In this document: in pieces, positions 37,705 to 56,054 of the stretch | Layout of the letters: each line of letters begins with the position of its first letter | How positions within the stretch are numbered: position 1 is the stretch's first letter | Assembly (NCBI GenBank): GCA_030620095.1 | Contig: JAUTXW010000959.1 | Span: forward strand, 124,001-188,000 | Reading direction: 5' to 3' | Source of the DNA: Kuschelorhynchus macadamiae | Lineage: Eukaryota; Arthropoda; Insecta; Coleoptera; Curculionidae | Length of the DNA: 64,000 nt | Position numbers and translations under genes: made by a program | The notes under the pieces: model-generated | The model's input: the letters and a program-made list of their open reading frames with translations, nothing else | Told to the model about the DNA's origin: nothing | Databases searched by the model: none

Positions 37705-37713
37705 TAACATAGG
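37705..37713. other. Target-site duplication, left
   Basis: TAACATAGG, identical to 39786-39794. Confidence 0.85.
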
Positions 37714-39785
37714 GGGTCGGTCAAGTTTCTCCCCCTCCCCCGAAACAAACCAATTTAAAAAATAGATACACTATAATTTTGCACACATTTTGCACACAAT
37801 AAATACAATTTTGCACACTCACCCAAGAGAAACCAAAGCATTTTTTTAAACGGCGCGCAAACTTGACCGTTCCCCCCCGTCTTTCAAAATATCTAAGTAT
37901 TCAATCGTCCCATCTAATTTTCCACACTAATTTTCAAATTTTCCACACCCTCCTAGAGAAAGTTAAGGGGGGTCAAACATTTGCATTTTCCCCCCCGTTT
38001 GTCACAAAATTAAAAAACTTCTATGCTACTTTATTCACCTAATTTTGCACAACTATTTTTAAAATTTTCAAACTCCTAGAGAAAGTTATGCGGCGTCGAA
38101 AATTTGTATTTCTCCCCCTTCCCGCCCCCGTCAGTCACAAAATTCAAAAACTGTTTTGCTACTCGTTTCACCTAATTTTACACACTTATTTTTAAAATTT
38201 GCACACTCTCCTAGATAAAGTTATGAGGCGTCGAAAATTTGTATTTTTCCTCCCGTCAGTCACAAAATTGAAAAACTGTTGCGCTACTCCTCTCACCTAA
38301 TTTTGGACAATTTTGCACACCTATTTTTAAATTTTGCACACTCTTCTAGAGAAAATTATGGGGTGTCGAAACTTTGTATTTTCCCCCCGCGAGTCACAAA
38401 ATTTAAAAACTGTTGTGCTACTCGCTTCACCTAATTTTGCACACTCTCTTGAAGAAAGTTATGGGGCGTCAAAAATTTGTATTTTCCCCCCCCATCAGTC
38501 ACAAAATCGAAAAACTGTTGTGCCATTCATTTCACCGAATTTTGCACACCTATTTTTAAATTCTACACACTCTCCTAGAGAAAGTTATGGGTCGTCGAAA
38601 ATTTGTAATTCCCTCCCGTGAGTCACAAAATTGAAAAACTATTGTGCTACTCATTTCATCAACTTATGTACAATTTTGCACACCTATTTTCTCATTTTGC
38701 ACACTTAAGCTGTTTTGAATATATTTAAGTATTCCGGTTCTTTTTACTAACCTTGTATAAATGTATCCCATAACTTTCTCTAGAAAAGTGTGCAAAAATA
38801 GGTGATACGAGTAGCATAAAAATATTTAAATTTCGTGATAGACGGGTGGAAATGTAAAATTTGGAAACCCCATAACTTTCTCCCGGAGAGTGTGCAAAAT
38901 GAGAAAATAGGTGTGCAAGATTGTACAAAAGTAGGTGAAACGAGTAGCAGAATAGTTTTTTAATTTTCTGACTGACGGGAGGCAAATACAAATTTTCGAC
39001 GACCCATAACTTTCTCTAGGAGAGTGTGCAAAATTTAAAAATAGGTGTGCAAAATTGTGCATAATTAGGTGAAACGAATAGCACAACAGTTTTTCAATTT
39101 TGTGACTGATGGGGGGGAAAATACAAATTTTCTACGCCCCATAACTTTCTCTAGGACAGAGTGTAAAATATAAAATAGGTGTGCAAAATTGTGCACAATT
39201 AGGTGAAACGAGTAGCACAACAGTTTTTCAATCTTGTGACTGATAGGGGAAAATACAAATTTTCGACGACGCCCCTTGACTTTTTATGGGAAAGTGTGCA
39301 AAATTTGAAAATAGGTGTGCAAAATTGTGCAAAATTAGATGAAACGAATAGCACTACAGTTTTTCATTTTTGTGACTGACGGGGGGGAAAAATACAAATT
39401 TTGGACGCCACATAACTTTTCTCTAGGAGAGTGTGCAAAATTTAAACATAGGTGTGCAAAATGGTGCAAAATTAGGTGAAATGAGTAGCACGACAGTTTT
39501 TCAATTTTGTGATAAACGAGGGGGAAAATGTAAATTTTTGACCCCCTTAAATTTCTCTAGAAGGGTGTGCAAAATTGGATGGGACGGTTGATATAAGAAT
39601 ACTTAGATATTTTGAAAGACGGGGGGAACGGTCAAGTTTACCCCCCGTTTAAAAAATGCTTTAGTTTATCTTGGGTGTGTGTGCAAAATTGTAATTATTG
39701 TGTGTAAAATTGTGCAAAATATGTGCAAAATTATAGTGTATCTATTTTTGAAATTCGTTTGATTCGGGGGAAACTTGAACGACCC
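37714..39785. mobile_element. Foldback element with tandem-unit arms and 9-bp TSD
   Basis: The element is 2072 bp. The left end GGGTCGGTCAAGTTTCTCCC is inverted at the right end (minus strand GGGTCGTTCAAGTTTCCCCC). Almost all of it is two inverted arms of about 1 kb, each built of seven diverged units of about 100-140 bp. A unit reads roughly CCCCCC-GTCAGTCACAAAATTGA, AAAACTGTTGTGCTACTCGT, TTCACCTAATTTTGCAC, ATTTTGCACACTCTCCTAGA, GAAAGTTATGGGGCGTCG. The arms meet near 38710-38765 around a short unique spacer. The 9-bp duplication TAACATAGG flanks it exactly. Long arms of tandem units and a 9-bp duplication are hallmarks of Foldback (FB-type) elements; Mutator-like elements also make 9-bp duplications. 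Open frames inside are by-products of the repeats. Confidence 0.88.
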
Positions 39786-39794
39786 TAACATAGG
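39786..39794. other. Target-site duplication, right
   Basis: TAACATAGG, identical to 37705-37713. Confidence 0.85.
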
Positions 39795-41836
39795 TATTAT
39801 AATAGCACAACAAACGACTTGTGAAGAATAATAATTTCTCATCATTTGCATTTCAAAAATGCTAAATGTTACGCTACTGAAAGGGTGGCGTTTTAACCTT
39901 AACTTAGCCTACCTGTAAATGGAAAATTCCTGGTTAGAAGTATCTAGTCTTCCACAAACTTGTCACTGGCGAACCATTTTAAGGGCTCTCAAAGATTTAT
40001 CTCGCCCAAAAACTACAAAACACACTAAATATCTACAAAAAGTACAAATTCCGACTTGAAGAAACAACGCACGGAGTACAATACTATAATCTACTCTACC
40101 GAGTTTTTATGAATTAATAATAATACGTATCTGAAAACTACGAACGAACTTGCGCGCGGCGTTGCCACTGTTGGCCTACATTTTTACAACACGAGTTGAA
40201 AATAAATGAGCAGTAATTATTACCATGAACAAAAGAAAATATTTCTGTTCGCGGAAATCCAGGTACAAATGCAAACGTGCTTCATTAGTAAATACTTAAA
40301 TATGACAACGTTGTTTACAATTATCTATAATACTGACAACACTGTTTGAGAGAAAACCATATTGGATTATGAAGCTAAATAGATCAGGAACCCACGTAGA
40401 GTAGCAAATGTGATGTTTGATTCTTATAAAATGTAAATAAATATATAGCCTCTTTATTATATATCTATGGTATTAAGTATTTAGGAACAAACAAAAACAA
40501 AAGCTAAATTCCAAATTGTGGGGGTTCTTTATTTTAAATTTTTCACAAAAATCAAATGTGACATATGCATGATCTGGTAAGACTTTGGGACGAAAGCAAT
40601 GTAGCGAAACAAAAATGAGTGCTCAGTAAAATGTGAGCACAATAGAATGATTAAATATCAATATTCCTTATTGACTTTATACTTTGCACAAGTTAGTAGT
40701 TAGTTATGTAGTAGTAGCATAGAGTTAGAGGGCATAAATGCACCACCCATTATCTTTTATAAAATTAGATTTAGAACAAAACGTGTATGTAAAAGTTGTA
40801 GCTATTAAGTTTAATTTTTTTTGTGTGGAAACTATTTGGATTCAGGGTGAGTCAAAAACGTCTAACAATCCTAAGTTATTTTTAAATGAAACACTTTGTA
40901 TATTATATGACTATCAGCTGAGTTGCGTCTGGCTGATCAAAAATATACTTGGTTTAATACTCTACTTAAATAATTAATATTTTTAAAGAAAGTTGAGGAA
41001 TTTGAGAAAAACCCTGTCATAAGAGGCTATATGTTAGAGACATACGGAGACCTTTCTACTACATAGTGGAGTCAATAGAAATACATTGCTTCCTATGGCA
41101 GGATTATTTTAAAATTTGTCGGATTTTTAAGTACAAAATATTAAACTTAATATATTTATAATCAGCAAAAATATATTTATTTGATGGACATATAATATAC
41201 AAGGTGTTCTATTTAGAAAAACAACTCGATATGCATATTTTTTGTCTCACACTATAGGTGGACAGTTTTTTTACAATAAAAAAATCAGTTTACTAGCTAC
41301 AATTTTAGTATGACATATTTTAGTCTTAAACTAATTTTATTGAGCTTAGGGGGTGCATTTTGTACATATACAAATTGCGTAATCTTTAATTCCTTTAATA
41401 AATGAAATAATTCATTACGAGGGAACCAGTTAAATTGCTTTACATCCTCACACATTGATTAAGAGATGCAAAAGTAACACAATTTTTATGTGTACAGGGT
41501 CTTTCCTCATACCTCACCACCCCCACTATTGGTTCAAATTTTAGATTTAAAAAATATTAAATAGGAAAGTTGTAGGATTTGTTAGGTAGTTTATAAACAA
41601 TACTTATGTATACAGGATATCTCAAAAACGAGTAGAGTAGCATCCTGCGTAGTACGCAGCATATTATATGTTCATAAAATGGGTCGCTCCTTGTTGATTA
41701 TAAATATACCAGATTTCGTGCCGGGTAAAGTAATTTGCCGGTTTTTTCTATTTTTTTGAATACCTCAGAAGTGTTTTTTCAGGTACTTTAAAAAGGTTAA
41801 AGTAATTAGTAAAAGGCGAAATAAAGGTTTTTGTTA
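39795..41836. other. Mostly unannotated; repeat Y and MITE scraps
   Basis: A small repeat Y fragment lies near 40540-40640 (GATCTGGTAAGACTTTGG...AGCGAAACAAAAATGAG). Mariner-type end motifs (TATACAAGGTGTTC at about 41200, TACAGGGTCTTTCC at 41497, TATACAGGATATCTC at 41610) suggest old MITE fragments. No gene. Confidence 0.4.
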
Positions 41837-43160
41837 CTTCCCTTGTCAAAGAGAAGTATTGTAACAGTGAAAACATCACACTCCAAAATTTTTACAGATC
41901 TTCACGTTCTACTCTGTTCGCGGCATAGCACAAAGAGTACTTATCCGATTGAGGTCATAAGGGGATGAAATGGATACAAAATGTCAACCTAGTAAAATGT
42001 TAAAAATATTATTACTAGAAAACTACTTAATCCAATGCAACTGAAATTTTGCAGAAAAATCAAATATTACGTTGAAATAATCATAACATTTTTGGTAGGA
42101 ACCCAAGATAGCGAAACAAAATGGCGAGATAGGGAAATGTTACAAAAATATTACTAAAAAACTACTTATCCAATTTACCTGAAATTTTGGACGAAAATCA
42201 AAGGTTACGTAAAAATCATCTTTTACCAGATGATTTGGTATGAATCCAAATGTAAAAAAAACTACTTAGATTAATTTTAAATTTTATGCCAGAATTCAAT
42301 ATGATATAGAAATGAACTGGTAAAATTGTAGTACGAATTCGGCGGAACAAAATGGCAACCAAATAAAATGTTTGTAGTCGTAAAAAAAATCGCTCTCCAA
42401 GGTTTTACATAGCTTCAAATTTTAGCGTTTCTAGATACCCAAAAACATATTTTCTTAATTCCGTCGCTCGGTGTCAATTTGCAGCATATCTAAAAAACTA
42501 CTCACCCGATTGACGTCAAATTAAAGGCATTATCGGGCTAATTTGGTAATATTTCGTTAAATATCCAATTTGGCGGAACAAAACGGCGGCTTGGTGAAAT
42601 GTTTAAAAAATATCAGTAAAAAACTGGTTATCCAAATTATCTTAAATTTGGCACAAAAGTCAAGGGGTACATAGAAATAAACTGGTAACATTTTGAAATG
42701 AATCCAAGATGGCGCCTAATAAATTATTTAAAAAATCAGCCAGAAAAACTACTTATTACATTGATTTCAAATTTAGTGCAAGCAATAAGTGTGGTACAGA
42801 GATAAGCTAGTAAAATTGTAGTACGAATTCAAAATCGTGGAACAAAATAACAACAAAAAAAAATGTTTCAAAAAATTATAATGGCGGTCTTAGAAAATCT
42901 GTGTAAAAACTACTTATTCAATTGTTTTTAAATTATGTCTAAAAACAAGTGTGGTATAGATAGAAACTGGTAAAATGTTACGTATCCAATATGGTGGAAC
43001 AAAATGGCTCCTAATAAAATTGTTCGGAAAGACAATATATGTATTTTTAAATGACTATGTGCGGAACTAAACTGGGTCACATATCGCTATTGACTATTCC
43101 CAATAAAAGCAAATATTCATAACGAGGGAAGTTTCGGGTAAAGGAAATTTACCGTTTTTT
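41837..43160 (-). repeat. Repeat Y copy H, near full length
   Basis: It runs from the TTACTTCCCTTGTCAAAGAG edge to the ATAACGAGGGAAGTTTCGGG edge followed by TAAAGGAAATTTACCG. Both edges seen in the other copies are present, so about 1.32 kb is probably close to full length. ATGGCG-type motifs are present but more degenerate than in copy E. Confidence 0.75.
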
Positions 43161-45652
<2,492 letters not shown>

Positions 45653-45760
45653 GGAGAGCAATTTTCATATCAATGTTTTAACACTATAATCTAAGGCACT
45701 CCATGAAAACATTTCTCGGCATCCCTGCATATTATGATCCAAAGGGTGAGAATAAGAATA

Positions 45761-45762
<2 letters not shown>

Positions 45763-45822
<60 letters not shown>
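45763..45822. repeat. (AT)n array, about 60 bp
   Basis: A pure AT run immediately preceding PLE coding sequence. Confidence 0.97.
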
Positions 45823-45825
<3 letters not shown>

Positions 45826-45828
<3 letters not shown>

Positions 45829-46080
45829 AAGAAACTCTGGAAAAAGTTAAAGAAACATTAATAGATAACCATTATCCAGAAAAAAATATTCTAAGAATTA
45901 TTAAACAAAGAAGTTATCTGTATTATAATAAAAAGACAGATCAAATTAAAAACGAAAATCCTAAGTACGTGGCACTACCTTGCACAAATAATTTATCAGA
46001 AAAATTGAAATCCGTTCTTTCAAAACATAATATAACTGTTTGTCACAAAGCCCATAATTTCAATTCAAAATTATTTTAAT
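45826..46080 (+). pseudogene. Penelope-like element fragment (RT to GIY-YIG linker)
   Basis: An open frame reads KETLEKVKETLIDNHYPEKN, then IIKQRSYLYYNKKTDQIKNE, NPKYVALPCTNNLSEKLKSV and LSKHNITVCHKAHNFNSKLF before a stop at 46078-46080. The 'KYVxLPYxxxLSEKLxxxxxKHNIxV' pattern is characteristic of the region between reverse transcriptase and GIY-YIG in PLEs. Neither catalytic domain is present. The left side is an (AT)n array and the right side runs into unrelated sequence, so it is a short internal fragment. Confidence 0.75.
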
Positions 46081-46122
46081 TTGGTGATAATTATTGGTCT
46101 GTTGTTGAATAATTGAAATAAT

Positions 46123-47170
46123 ATGGATTATTTAAATGACGAGAAAGTAGATATGCTGTTTGTTTATGCGAGATCTATGCGTAACGCAGATAATATAGCT
46201 CAACTGTACCATCATATGTATCCCGAATGAGCCGTTCCCAGTGTTCGCATTTTCCATAGACTAGAAAGAAATTTATGACAACGTGGATCATTTCAGAAAA
46301 AGCCAAGCCATACTACAATTGTAACAGGCCAAGGAGGATTGGTGAAGTAAATGTTTTTGGCAAGTCCTCTTTGGTATAATTGTCGTCTTTTACTTTAAAT
46401 ATTGTTTCAGCTTTCGTAAATTATAAAAATCATGACAATCAAGATATATCCCTGTGAGAAGTTGAGAAAGAAACCGGTGTTAACAGAGATTCGTCCAAAA
46501 AGATTTTACGCCGGTACAAATTCCGAAACTATCGTCGTCGAAAAGTGCAATATCTAAGGCTAACAGATTTCCGTAAAAGGCGAATTTTCTGTAGATGGAT
46601 TCTCCGCAAACATAGGCTTGATTCTGATATTTGCAAGAAAATATTGTGGTCAGACTAGAGCCGATTTTGTAATAAGGGGTGGTTGAACCGTAATGCTCAT
46701 TACCGCTGGACACAAGGAAAGCAACATTTTTTAGAGCGACGGCGTTTCAAGAAAGGTTCGGGATTAACGTTTGGTTGGGAATTTTTGGATTCTAAAGTTG
46801 TGGTCCCTACTTATTTGAGGATCATTTAACTGGTGACAGGTACTTGAATTTTTTGACAAAATGAAATGTTAGATAACCTGCCACCACTGGATTGGTAATA
46901 ACGATCCTATTAATTGGCCACCTCGTTTTCCGGACTTAACTCCAATGGATTTTTCCATATGGGGATACATAAAGGACTTGGTATATTTAACGACTCCTAA
47001 AATTTGGATGATCTTAGGCTAAGAATTCAATTAGCATGCGATAAAATAACATCAAGAGTGCTTAAAAATATTATGAAAAGAGTTATCAAAAATGCTAGAG
47101 AGTGTTTAAGAAATACGGCCGACATTTTCAACATTTCTAATCGTTACATGTTATTTAATACTGTAAGTAA
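46123..47170 (+). pseudogene. Tc1/mariner-type transposase pseudogene (third lineage)
   Basis: Reading begins MDYLNDEKVDMLFVYARSMR, the DUF4817-like N-terminal domain. Later pieces include the second helix-turn-helix part (EVEKETGVNRDSSKKILRRY) at about 46455, ILWSD then a stop then SRFCNKGWLNR at about 46640 (first Asp), and NWPPRFPDLTPMDFSIWGYI at about 46912 (third Asp). The QQDGAPPH block is absent, apparently deleted, and several stops are present. Terminal inverted repeats were not found. It belongs to the same broad transposase group as the copies at 22714 and 24655 but is clearly older. Confidence 0.8.
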
Positions 47171-49570
<2,400 letters not shown>

Positions 49571-49812
49571 TTATAAATTTTTCTTTTCTTTTAATTTACA
49601 TGATATTATATTTAATAATGTTATGGTATATTTTACTAAGTTGTTTTATATTAGTTTTTGCATTAATTGAGTTTTTATTCCTTTGTATTTCTATCTTTTC
49701 ATAGAATTCTCTCCTGTTTTGGTGGTTTTCGTTTTTTTTTAATAGGTTATAGCCTTTGTAACTGTGATGTTATGTTTTTTAAAACACATTTTGTGAATTT
49801 TCCAATATTTTG

Positions 49813-49814
<2 letters not shown>

Positions 49815-49869
<55 letters not shown>
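49815..49869. repeat. (AT)n array, about 55 bp, at PLE LPYI codons
   Basis: It abuts minus-strand KYLSLPYI of the PLE relic, so the TAT-ATA Tyr/Ile codons may have seeded the array. Confidence 0.95.
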
Positions 49870-49871
<2 letters not shown>

Positions 49872-51800
49872 AAGTGACAAGTATTTTGTGTTTCCTTTAT
49901 TAAGATTTATATTTTTGTTTGATTGACGGCTTGTGTTGTAAAATTTATGGATTCTCTTCTTGAAAATGTTGCTAATAATTTAGTCTCGATAGTTGTTGAT
50001 GTTTAGAGCTTGTTTTGCTTTTTTATAGATTTTTTTCTATATTCGGGATCTGATAATTTTATAGCTCTATCCGCTAATCCTATTACGACAGATTTTTTTT
50101 GAGATAGTGGGTGTTGAAAATCGAAATGTAAGTATCTAGAAGACTATGTGTCTTTAGTGTACCATTCAGTTTTTATAGCATTTTTAATATGATTTAATGT
50201 AAGTTCTAATAAATTAATTTTGTTTTGTGTTTCTTCTAATGTAAATTGAAGTTTTGGGTGGTAACTATTAAAATTACTTAAAGTATCTGGCATTTGTTCT
50301 TAGAATCGTTGTTAAACAATCGTCAACTTAACTGAAGAAAACAGGTACATCGTAGTCGATATTTTTAAGAATTGCTTCTTCCAGGTCTTCCAGCCTAATG
50401 GACAACCATCAACCTGTTCATAGAATTTATCGTTGTATAAACAATATGTACAATTCAGTGTGAGCTCGACTGCTTTTAAGAAATATCAGTATAATTTTTT
50501 ATCTGGTTTCATTTTTTACTAATAATTTCTTTTGCTAAATTTATAGGTATATTAGTATAAAGAGATATTACGTCCAAAGATATTAATATATCAGTTATCA
50601 GGTACCTTTATGTTCTTTATTTTATTTTTTGAATCTACTGAATCTTTAATATAATATTTGTTTTTGTTAATAAAATGTTGTAACATTTTTTTTAAATTTT
50701 GACAAATTCTTAAAGAATGATTGGATGCAAGAAATAATCGGTCTTAATGGGATGCCTTCTTTGTGTATTGTTGGTAAGCCGTATATTCTTGGAAATTGGG
50801 AATCTAAGATTTTTAAGTTTTTAGCCATATTTGGTTATATATACAGTTTTCCATCGGTCAATTAAGTCGTTGTTGTTTTTTTGATATGTTAGTCTTTTTA
50901 ACTCCCTGTGCGTTTTGGTATCTTGTAACAGACTAGTCATTTTTTCGTCCTATTTGGTAGAATATATATTAACTCTTTTGTTTGACTTGTCAGGATTCAA
51001 AACTTCAGTTTTGGTTGTTTCTAATGAAAAATTCGGTTTTTCCCTTTGTTTAAAAGTTGTTTTTGTTTCCTAGTATTTGTAGTTTGTTTTAATTTATTTG
51101 TATAGTTTGTTATAATATTATAGCATGTTGATCTTAATTGATCTTTAGTTTCTCAAGTTAAGTTGTAATGGGTGTTCTAATGTTATTGATTAGGTCTGGA
51201 ATTGGTACATCTTGCGAAGTTCTCAGAGGAATTGAAAAGTTTGGACCTAAACTAAGAATTTTGGCTACGCGCGTCCTCGTCTGAAATATTAATGATGGTC
51301 ATATTGTGGATCCATTCATTCCATTTTTTCTTATAGTCACTATTATTGCCTTTTTTATCAATCTATTAATCTTGGCAATGTTATTTTGTTTAATTTTTTG
51401 AAAAATGTTCTCTGTTTTGTGTCTTGTTTAACAAAAATATTAAGTTTTACTTTTGGCGCGAGAAGTTCTAAGGCTCTTAATATTTCAACCTTTTCGTCCT
51501 GTAAATGAAAATGTTTTTTGTAGTGTCCGTGATTAGGATGTTTAATGTGCTAGCAAGGAATTGCTTTAAAATAGAATCTTCAAATTTTTCCTTTAGTTTA
51601 GTACAACTAAATGAAATACGGTTAGTTTTAATGTTCAAAAATGTAGGTTTTAGATCTTCGTCTTTACATCTGAGGAGAAAATTTCTTCTGTTTGCATATT
51701 TTGGTTACTCTTGGTGAACATTTTCATTTTCAGCCGTTTTTCTATATTTCTGACGGCTGTTATGTGTGAGCAAGTTTTCACCTGTGCTCAGATATATGTA
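49830..51800 (-). pseudogene. Penelope-like reverse transcriptase pseudogene
   Basis: Read on the minus strand in shifting frames, the PLE reverse transcriptase order is clear. IYGLPTIHKEGIPLRPIIS lies at about 50790-50728 and ISLDVISLYTNIPINLAKEI (first catalytic Asp) at about 50583-50530. FYEQVDGCPLG lies near 50430-50385. Next is FFS-stop-VDDCLTT near 50340-50310, where the YVDD catalytic box has a TAA (50328-50330) for Tyr. Then come YHPKLQFTLEETQNKINLLE and a thumb-like NGTLKT/SRYLHFDFQHPLSQKKSV region, ending with KYLSLPYI at 49870. Many frameshifts and stops are present. The 5' end continues towards the terminal-repeat-like block at 51850, and the GIY-YIG domain is missing here. Confidence 0.85.
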
Positions 51801-51849
51801 GGTATATCTTGTATTTTCTTGGACCTCCTAGTTTATTTATTTATTTTTT

Positions 51850-52185
51850 AGTTTCTTGGGTTAGGGTCCTTATAAAACGAACAACACATTTCTTGCTAAG
51901 TCATGTTACGAATTGACGTTTCGATCATCTCGTGATCTTGATCAGAATATATAAATTCTATAAAGGAAATTTTCAGACAATAACATTTACAATTTAAAAT
52001 TCAATGAAATGTCTTACCATTTACAACAAAAATTTGAGAACTAGATAGAACATGTAACATATTTTTATTAACCATAAACGGTGTCACATTCACAATACAA
52101 GACTTATTCGAAGACAAACAAGAAACTATTATTAAAAATGGATTTATCTGTGGAAATAAGGGAACAGTTGGAAAGTATGTTATTA
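51850..52185 (-). repeat. PLE terminal-repeat-like block, copy 2
   Basis: A direct repeat of 49215-49570. A third, inverted and internally deleted copy occupies 52480-52672. The block includes a short possible leader frame MDLSVEIREQLESMLLRS. Confidence 0.6.
51905..51950 (-). ncRNA. Hammerhead-ribozyme-like motif, copy 3
   Basis: The minus strand reads CTGATCA (51939-51945; one change from CTGATGA), one unpaired A, GATCA-CGAGA-TGATC hairpin, GAAACG (51917-51922), then loop TCAATT and CGTA|ACATG. The three-bp ACG/CGT stem III is intact. It is on the same strand as the PLE relic, on its 5' side. No good stem I is seen. Confidence 0.45.
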
Positions 52186-52440
52186 AGGAGTCCAACTATA
52201 CTAGCCAGTATTTAAAAAATAGACTACAAGGATATAAGTATGACAAAAAGAATAAAACAGCACTAATAAAACATATTAGTGAAAAATCATCATTCATTCG
52301 ATTTTCATAATGTAAAATTTTTAAAGACCGTAAACTACCAAAAAAGGAGAGAATTCTATGAAATTATAGAAATACAATGGAATAGAAACTCAATCAATGC
52401 AAAAACTGATACAAAACAACTTTATTAAATAACATGTAAA
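52186..52440 (+). pseudogene. Penelope-like GIY-YIG C-terminal fragment
   Basis: The plus-strand frame reads SQYLKNRLQGYKYDKKNKTA, LIKHISEKS, then in a shifted frame FDFHNVKILKTVNYQKRREF and YEIIEIQWNRNSINAKTDTK. This is the second half of the GIY-YIG endonuclease (xxLxxRLxxHKxD...ALxxHxxxxxHxFDFxxVxIL...REFxExIxI). The GIY and YIG motifs themselves are missing. Its orientation is opposite to the neighbouring reverse transcriptase relic, so these are separate or inverted PLE insertions. Confidence 0.75.
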
Positions 52441-52479
52441 TTAAAATAAAAGAAAAATTTATAAAACTGACTTGGATCC

Positions 52480-52672
52480 CTTAATAACATAGTTTTCAAC
52501 TGTTCCTTTATTTCCACAGATAAATCCATTTTTAATATTAGTTTTTTGTTTGTCTCCGTATAAGTCTTGTATTGTGAATGTGACACTGTTTTATCTAATT
52601 TTCTAAATGTGTTTCATGTTCCATCATGATTTAGTAAGAAATGTGTTGTTCTTTTTATAAGAACCCTAACCA
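52480..52672 (+). repeat. PLE terminal-repeat-like block, inverted copy 3
   Basis: The minus strand of this stretch matches 51850-52185 but lacks the hammerhead-like segment (internal deletion). It runs from the 'AAGAACCCTAACC' edge next to the long (AT)n array. Confidence 0.6.
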
Positions 52673-52674
52673 GA

Positions 52675-53608
<934 letters not shown>

Positions 53609-56054
53609 CTTTTAGAAGAATTTCTAAGAGCAAAATATTATATTATGTTTTTTATTGCATTTACCGGTTTTTGGGTATAGTGAAATCAAAAAAAATTAAG
53701 GAAGCATTTACGCCAATGATTTCTAAAATTTGTTTATATCAAAACCTGTACCCCAGCTTTGACTAGAATAGTTTTGCGCGCTCTCAAGAATTAATTTTTT
53801 TTCATTTTATACCCGTAAAAAAATATCAAATATTGTCGCCCATAACATTCAAAATTTTATCCACAGACAGCTTGACTCAGACTCTCAAACGTCGAAAAAC
53901 TTAAATGTTTTAAAATTGGTCATGACTACAATACTTCCCCAGTATAACCCATATATTATATTAGGTAATAATATAATATTGTGTGGTTTGTTATATGGGG
54001 AAGGCAAAATACAAAGCTGTAAACTTGAACCGAGACTAAAACTTATACAAGCCTCATGATGAAACCTAATATTGGACTGACAGTGTTTTAGCACTTTGTA
54101 AATATATTTTAAATTCTCAACTGCTATGCAGCTAGCAGAAGTAATATTAATAGGACACTGTAATATGAAACTATTAATAATTTACACATCTGCAACGTAG
54201 TTGTTAACGATAATAATTTATTGTGGAGTATAAAGGAAAATTGTGAATGCATAGTATACATATAAATGAGAGTTTCTAAAGAGTTAAGTAAGTTTTGCAA
54301 AATTAAATTTGCTGAGAACATTAGAACCCGTTCCTACACAAACAATAGACAATTATAGAGAGCTCTCTCAACGCCCCGAGAACAATGACTTGCTCAAGAA
54401 TTCTCCGCTTAAATTTAATCTTAAGCTTTTCTTAATATCACCTAACCGACATAATTCAAACACCATTCAGACTCTGCTTTTAATGTTTACGGAATTCATT
54501 TTAAATGCAAACGTTTAAGCACGGCATAAATCACAGGATTTTGCTTTGGTCGCGACTTGAGACTTCTGGCTTTGGAACGCAAAGTTCAGCAATTATCTTG
54601 CTTTCTCTGGGATTGCACTAGAAAACGATTCTCATACTACTTAATGCTAAACTAGGAAAAACTATTTTTGATATGTAAATTAAACTTTTGAATCGGGGTG
54701 TGCAAATAAAATTTACTCGTTTGCCTAAAAATTTTGATATACAGTGGATATAAATAACCATTTTTTGTCGTTCCTTTAAGTATCGAAATGAATAAATCAT
54801 TATTTATGTACCAACGAGTTAATGAAAGTAATTTTGACCGGCGACATGTATATTGAAGCCAGATGAGGGCCATATTTGTTTCTTACGCCCATTGTATATA
54901 TAAGATTTTATGTACTACCCAATATTTATTTATTATGTATTTTTACGTAGTGATTTTAATAAAGGCCTAAGTTAGAATTTTGAACAATAAATATAGTTTA
55001 AATTGTTGCTAGCTAGATTTACGCAGGCATCGGTATAAACGCTATTGACGGATGTAGCCATAAAACTGTTTGATTAGGCTTTTTAAAGTGCTAAAGAATA
55101 TCTTTTTGGATTATGAATAAACGGTAGAATAAGTTTATTATTCGTTATTACAATTTTGAGAAATGATAACATTTAATCTGTATTAATAATTACTCAGTAA
55201 CACTAAGTAATTATTATGAATATGTCCACTCATTAATTCTTAACCGGAAATCGAGTGGAGAAACTAGATGGGGAGGCAACGAGTGTGTTGAACGATGAAG
55301 GAGAAGGGCACTACTCCATTGTCCTGTATCGCGTATGTGTCGCCATGTTTGTCTCTGTGTTTGTCTTGTACAATTTTTAACGTACACGTTGCGAAACCGT
55401 AATTAAGTGCATATGCAGGACGCCTAAAGTCTTAACAGTGGGCTTTTTAACACCTGGAGTGAGTACTTTCTCATTGATAACGTAAAAGATTAATTACATT
55501 TTTTGTTTTAATGTTGGCGGGAATGGTCTTTAAGAAAAAATTATAAGAATTATTTTAGCCGTTTTACCCAGTATAAATCAATGAACTATTTTGGAACGCC
55601 TTGCATAATGGGTTCCATAATGATATAAAACATCCACTTACCCATGGTTTGCTCGAGGGGGTCTATTGTCCACCACCAATATGCAAAATGCGGTTGTATC
55701 ATGTGGTTGGCCTGTAGTCTACCATAAGCTGATTCTTTCTGTAGCCATATGCCTCTACCACAATTTAGAAAATTTATCTTAGCCAGAGTACCATATTTTT
55801 GCTATTATCGTTGGCTCTCACAGGTATCATGAAGAAAAAAGCCCATATTGTAATTAATTTTCGTTTCATTTAATTTTTGGTGTGCCAGGGATGTAAAAAA
55901 ATTGTTAGAATTCCTATTAATAACTAGACAATTATTATTACACACAAGATCTCAGCTATCTCACAGAAATTTTTACATTATTGGTTCACCATTTTGTTGC
56001 AAGCTTCCATTTTGCATTTCGTCATTGAGGTGATAATTTTATTTTAGTATTTAT
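53609..56054. other. Non-coding, AT-rich
   Basis: No recognised gene. A GC-richer patch at 55240-55480 contains GGAGTGAGTACT, donor-like, but no coding frame. Confidence 0.4.

Noticed and set aside
38334..39086. Open frames of 86-95 codons with repeated 'HTLLEK / SPRESYG' wording
   Set aside because: They arise from the tandem units of the foldback element, occur on both strands, and have no independent coding evidence.
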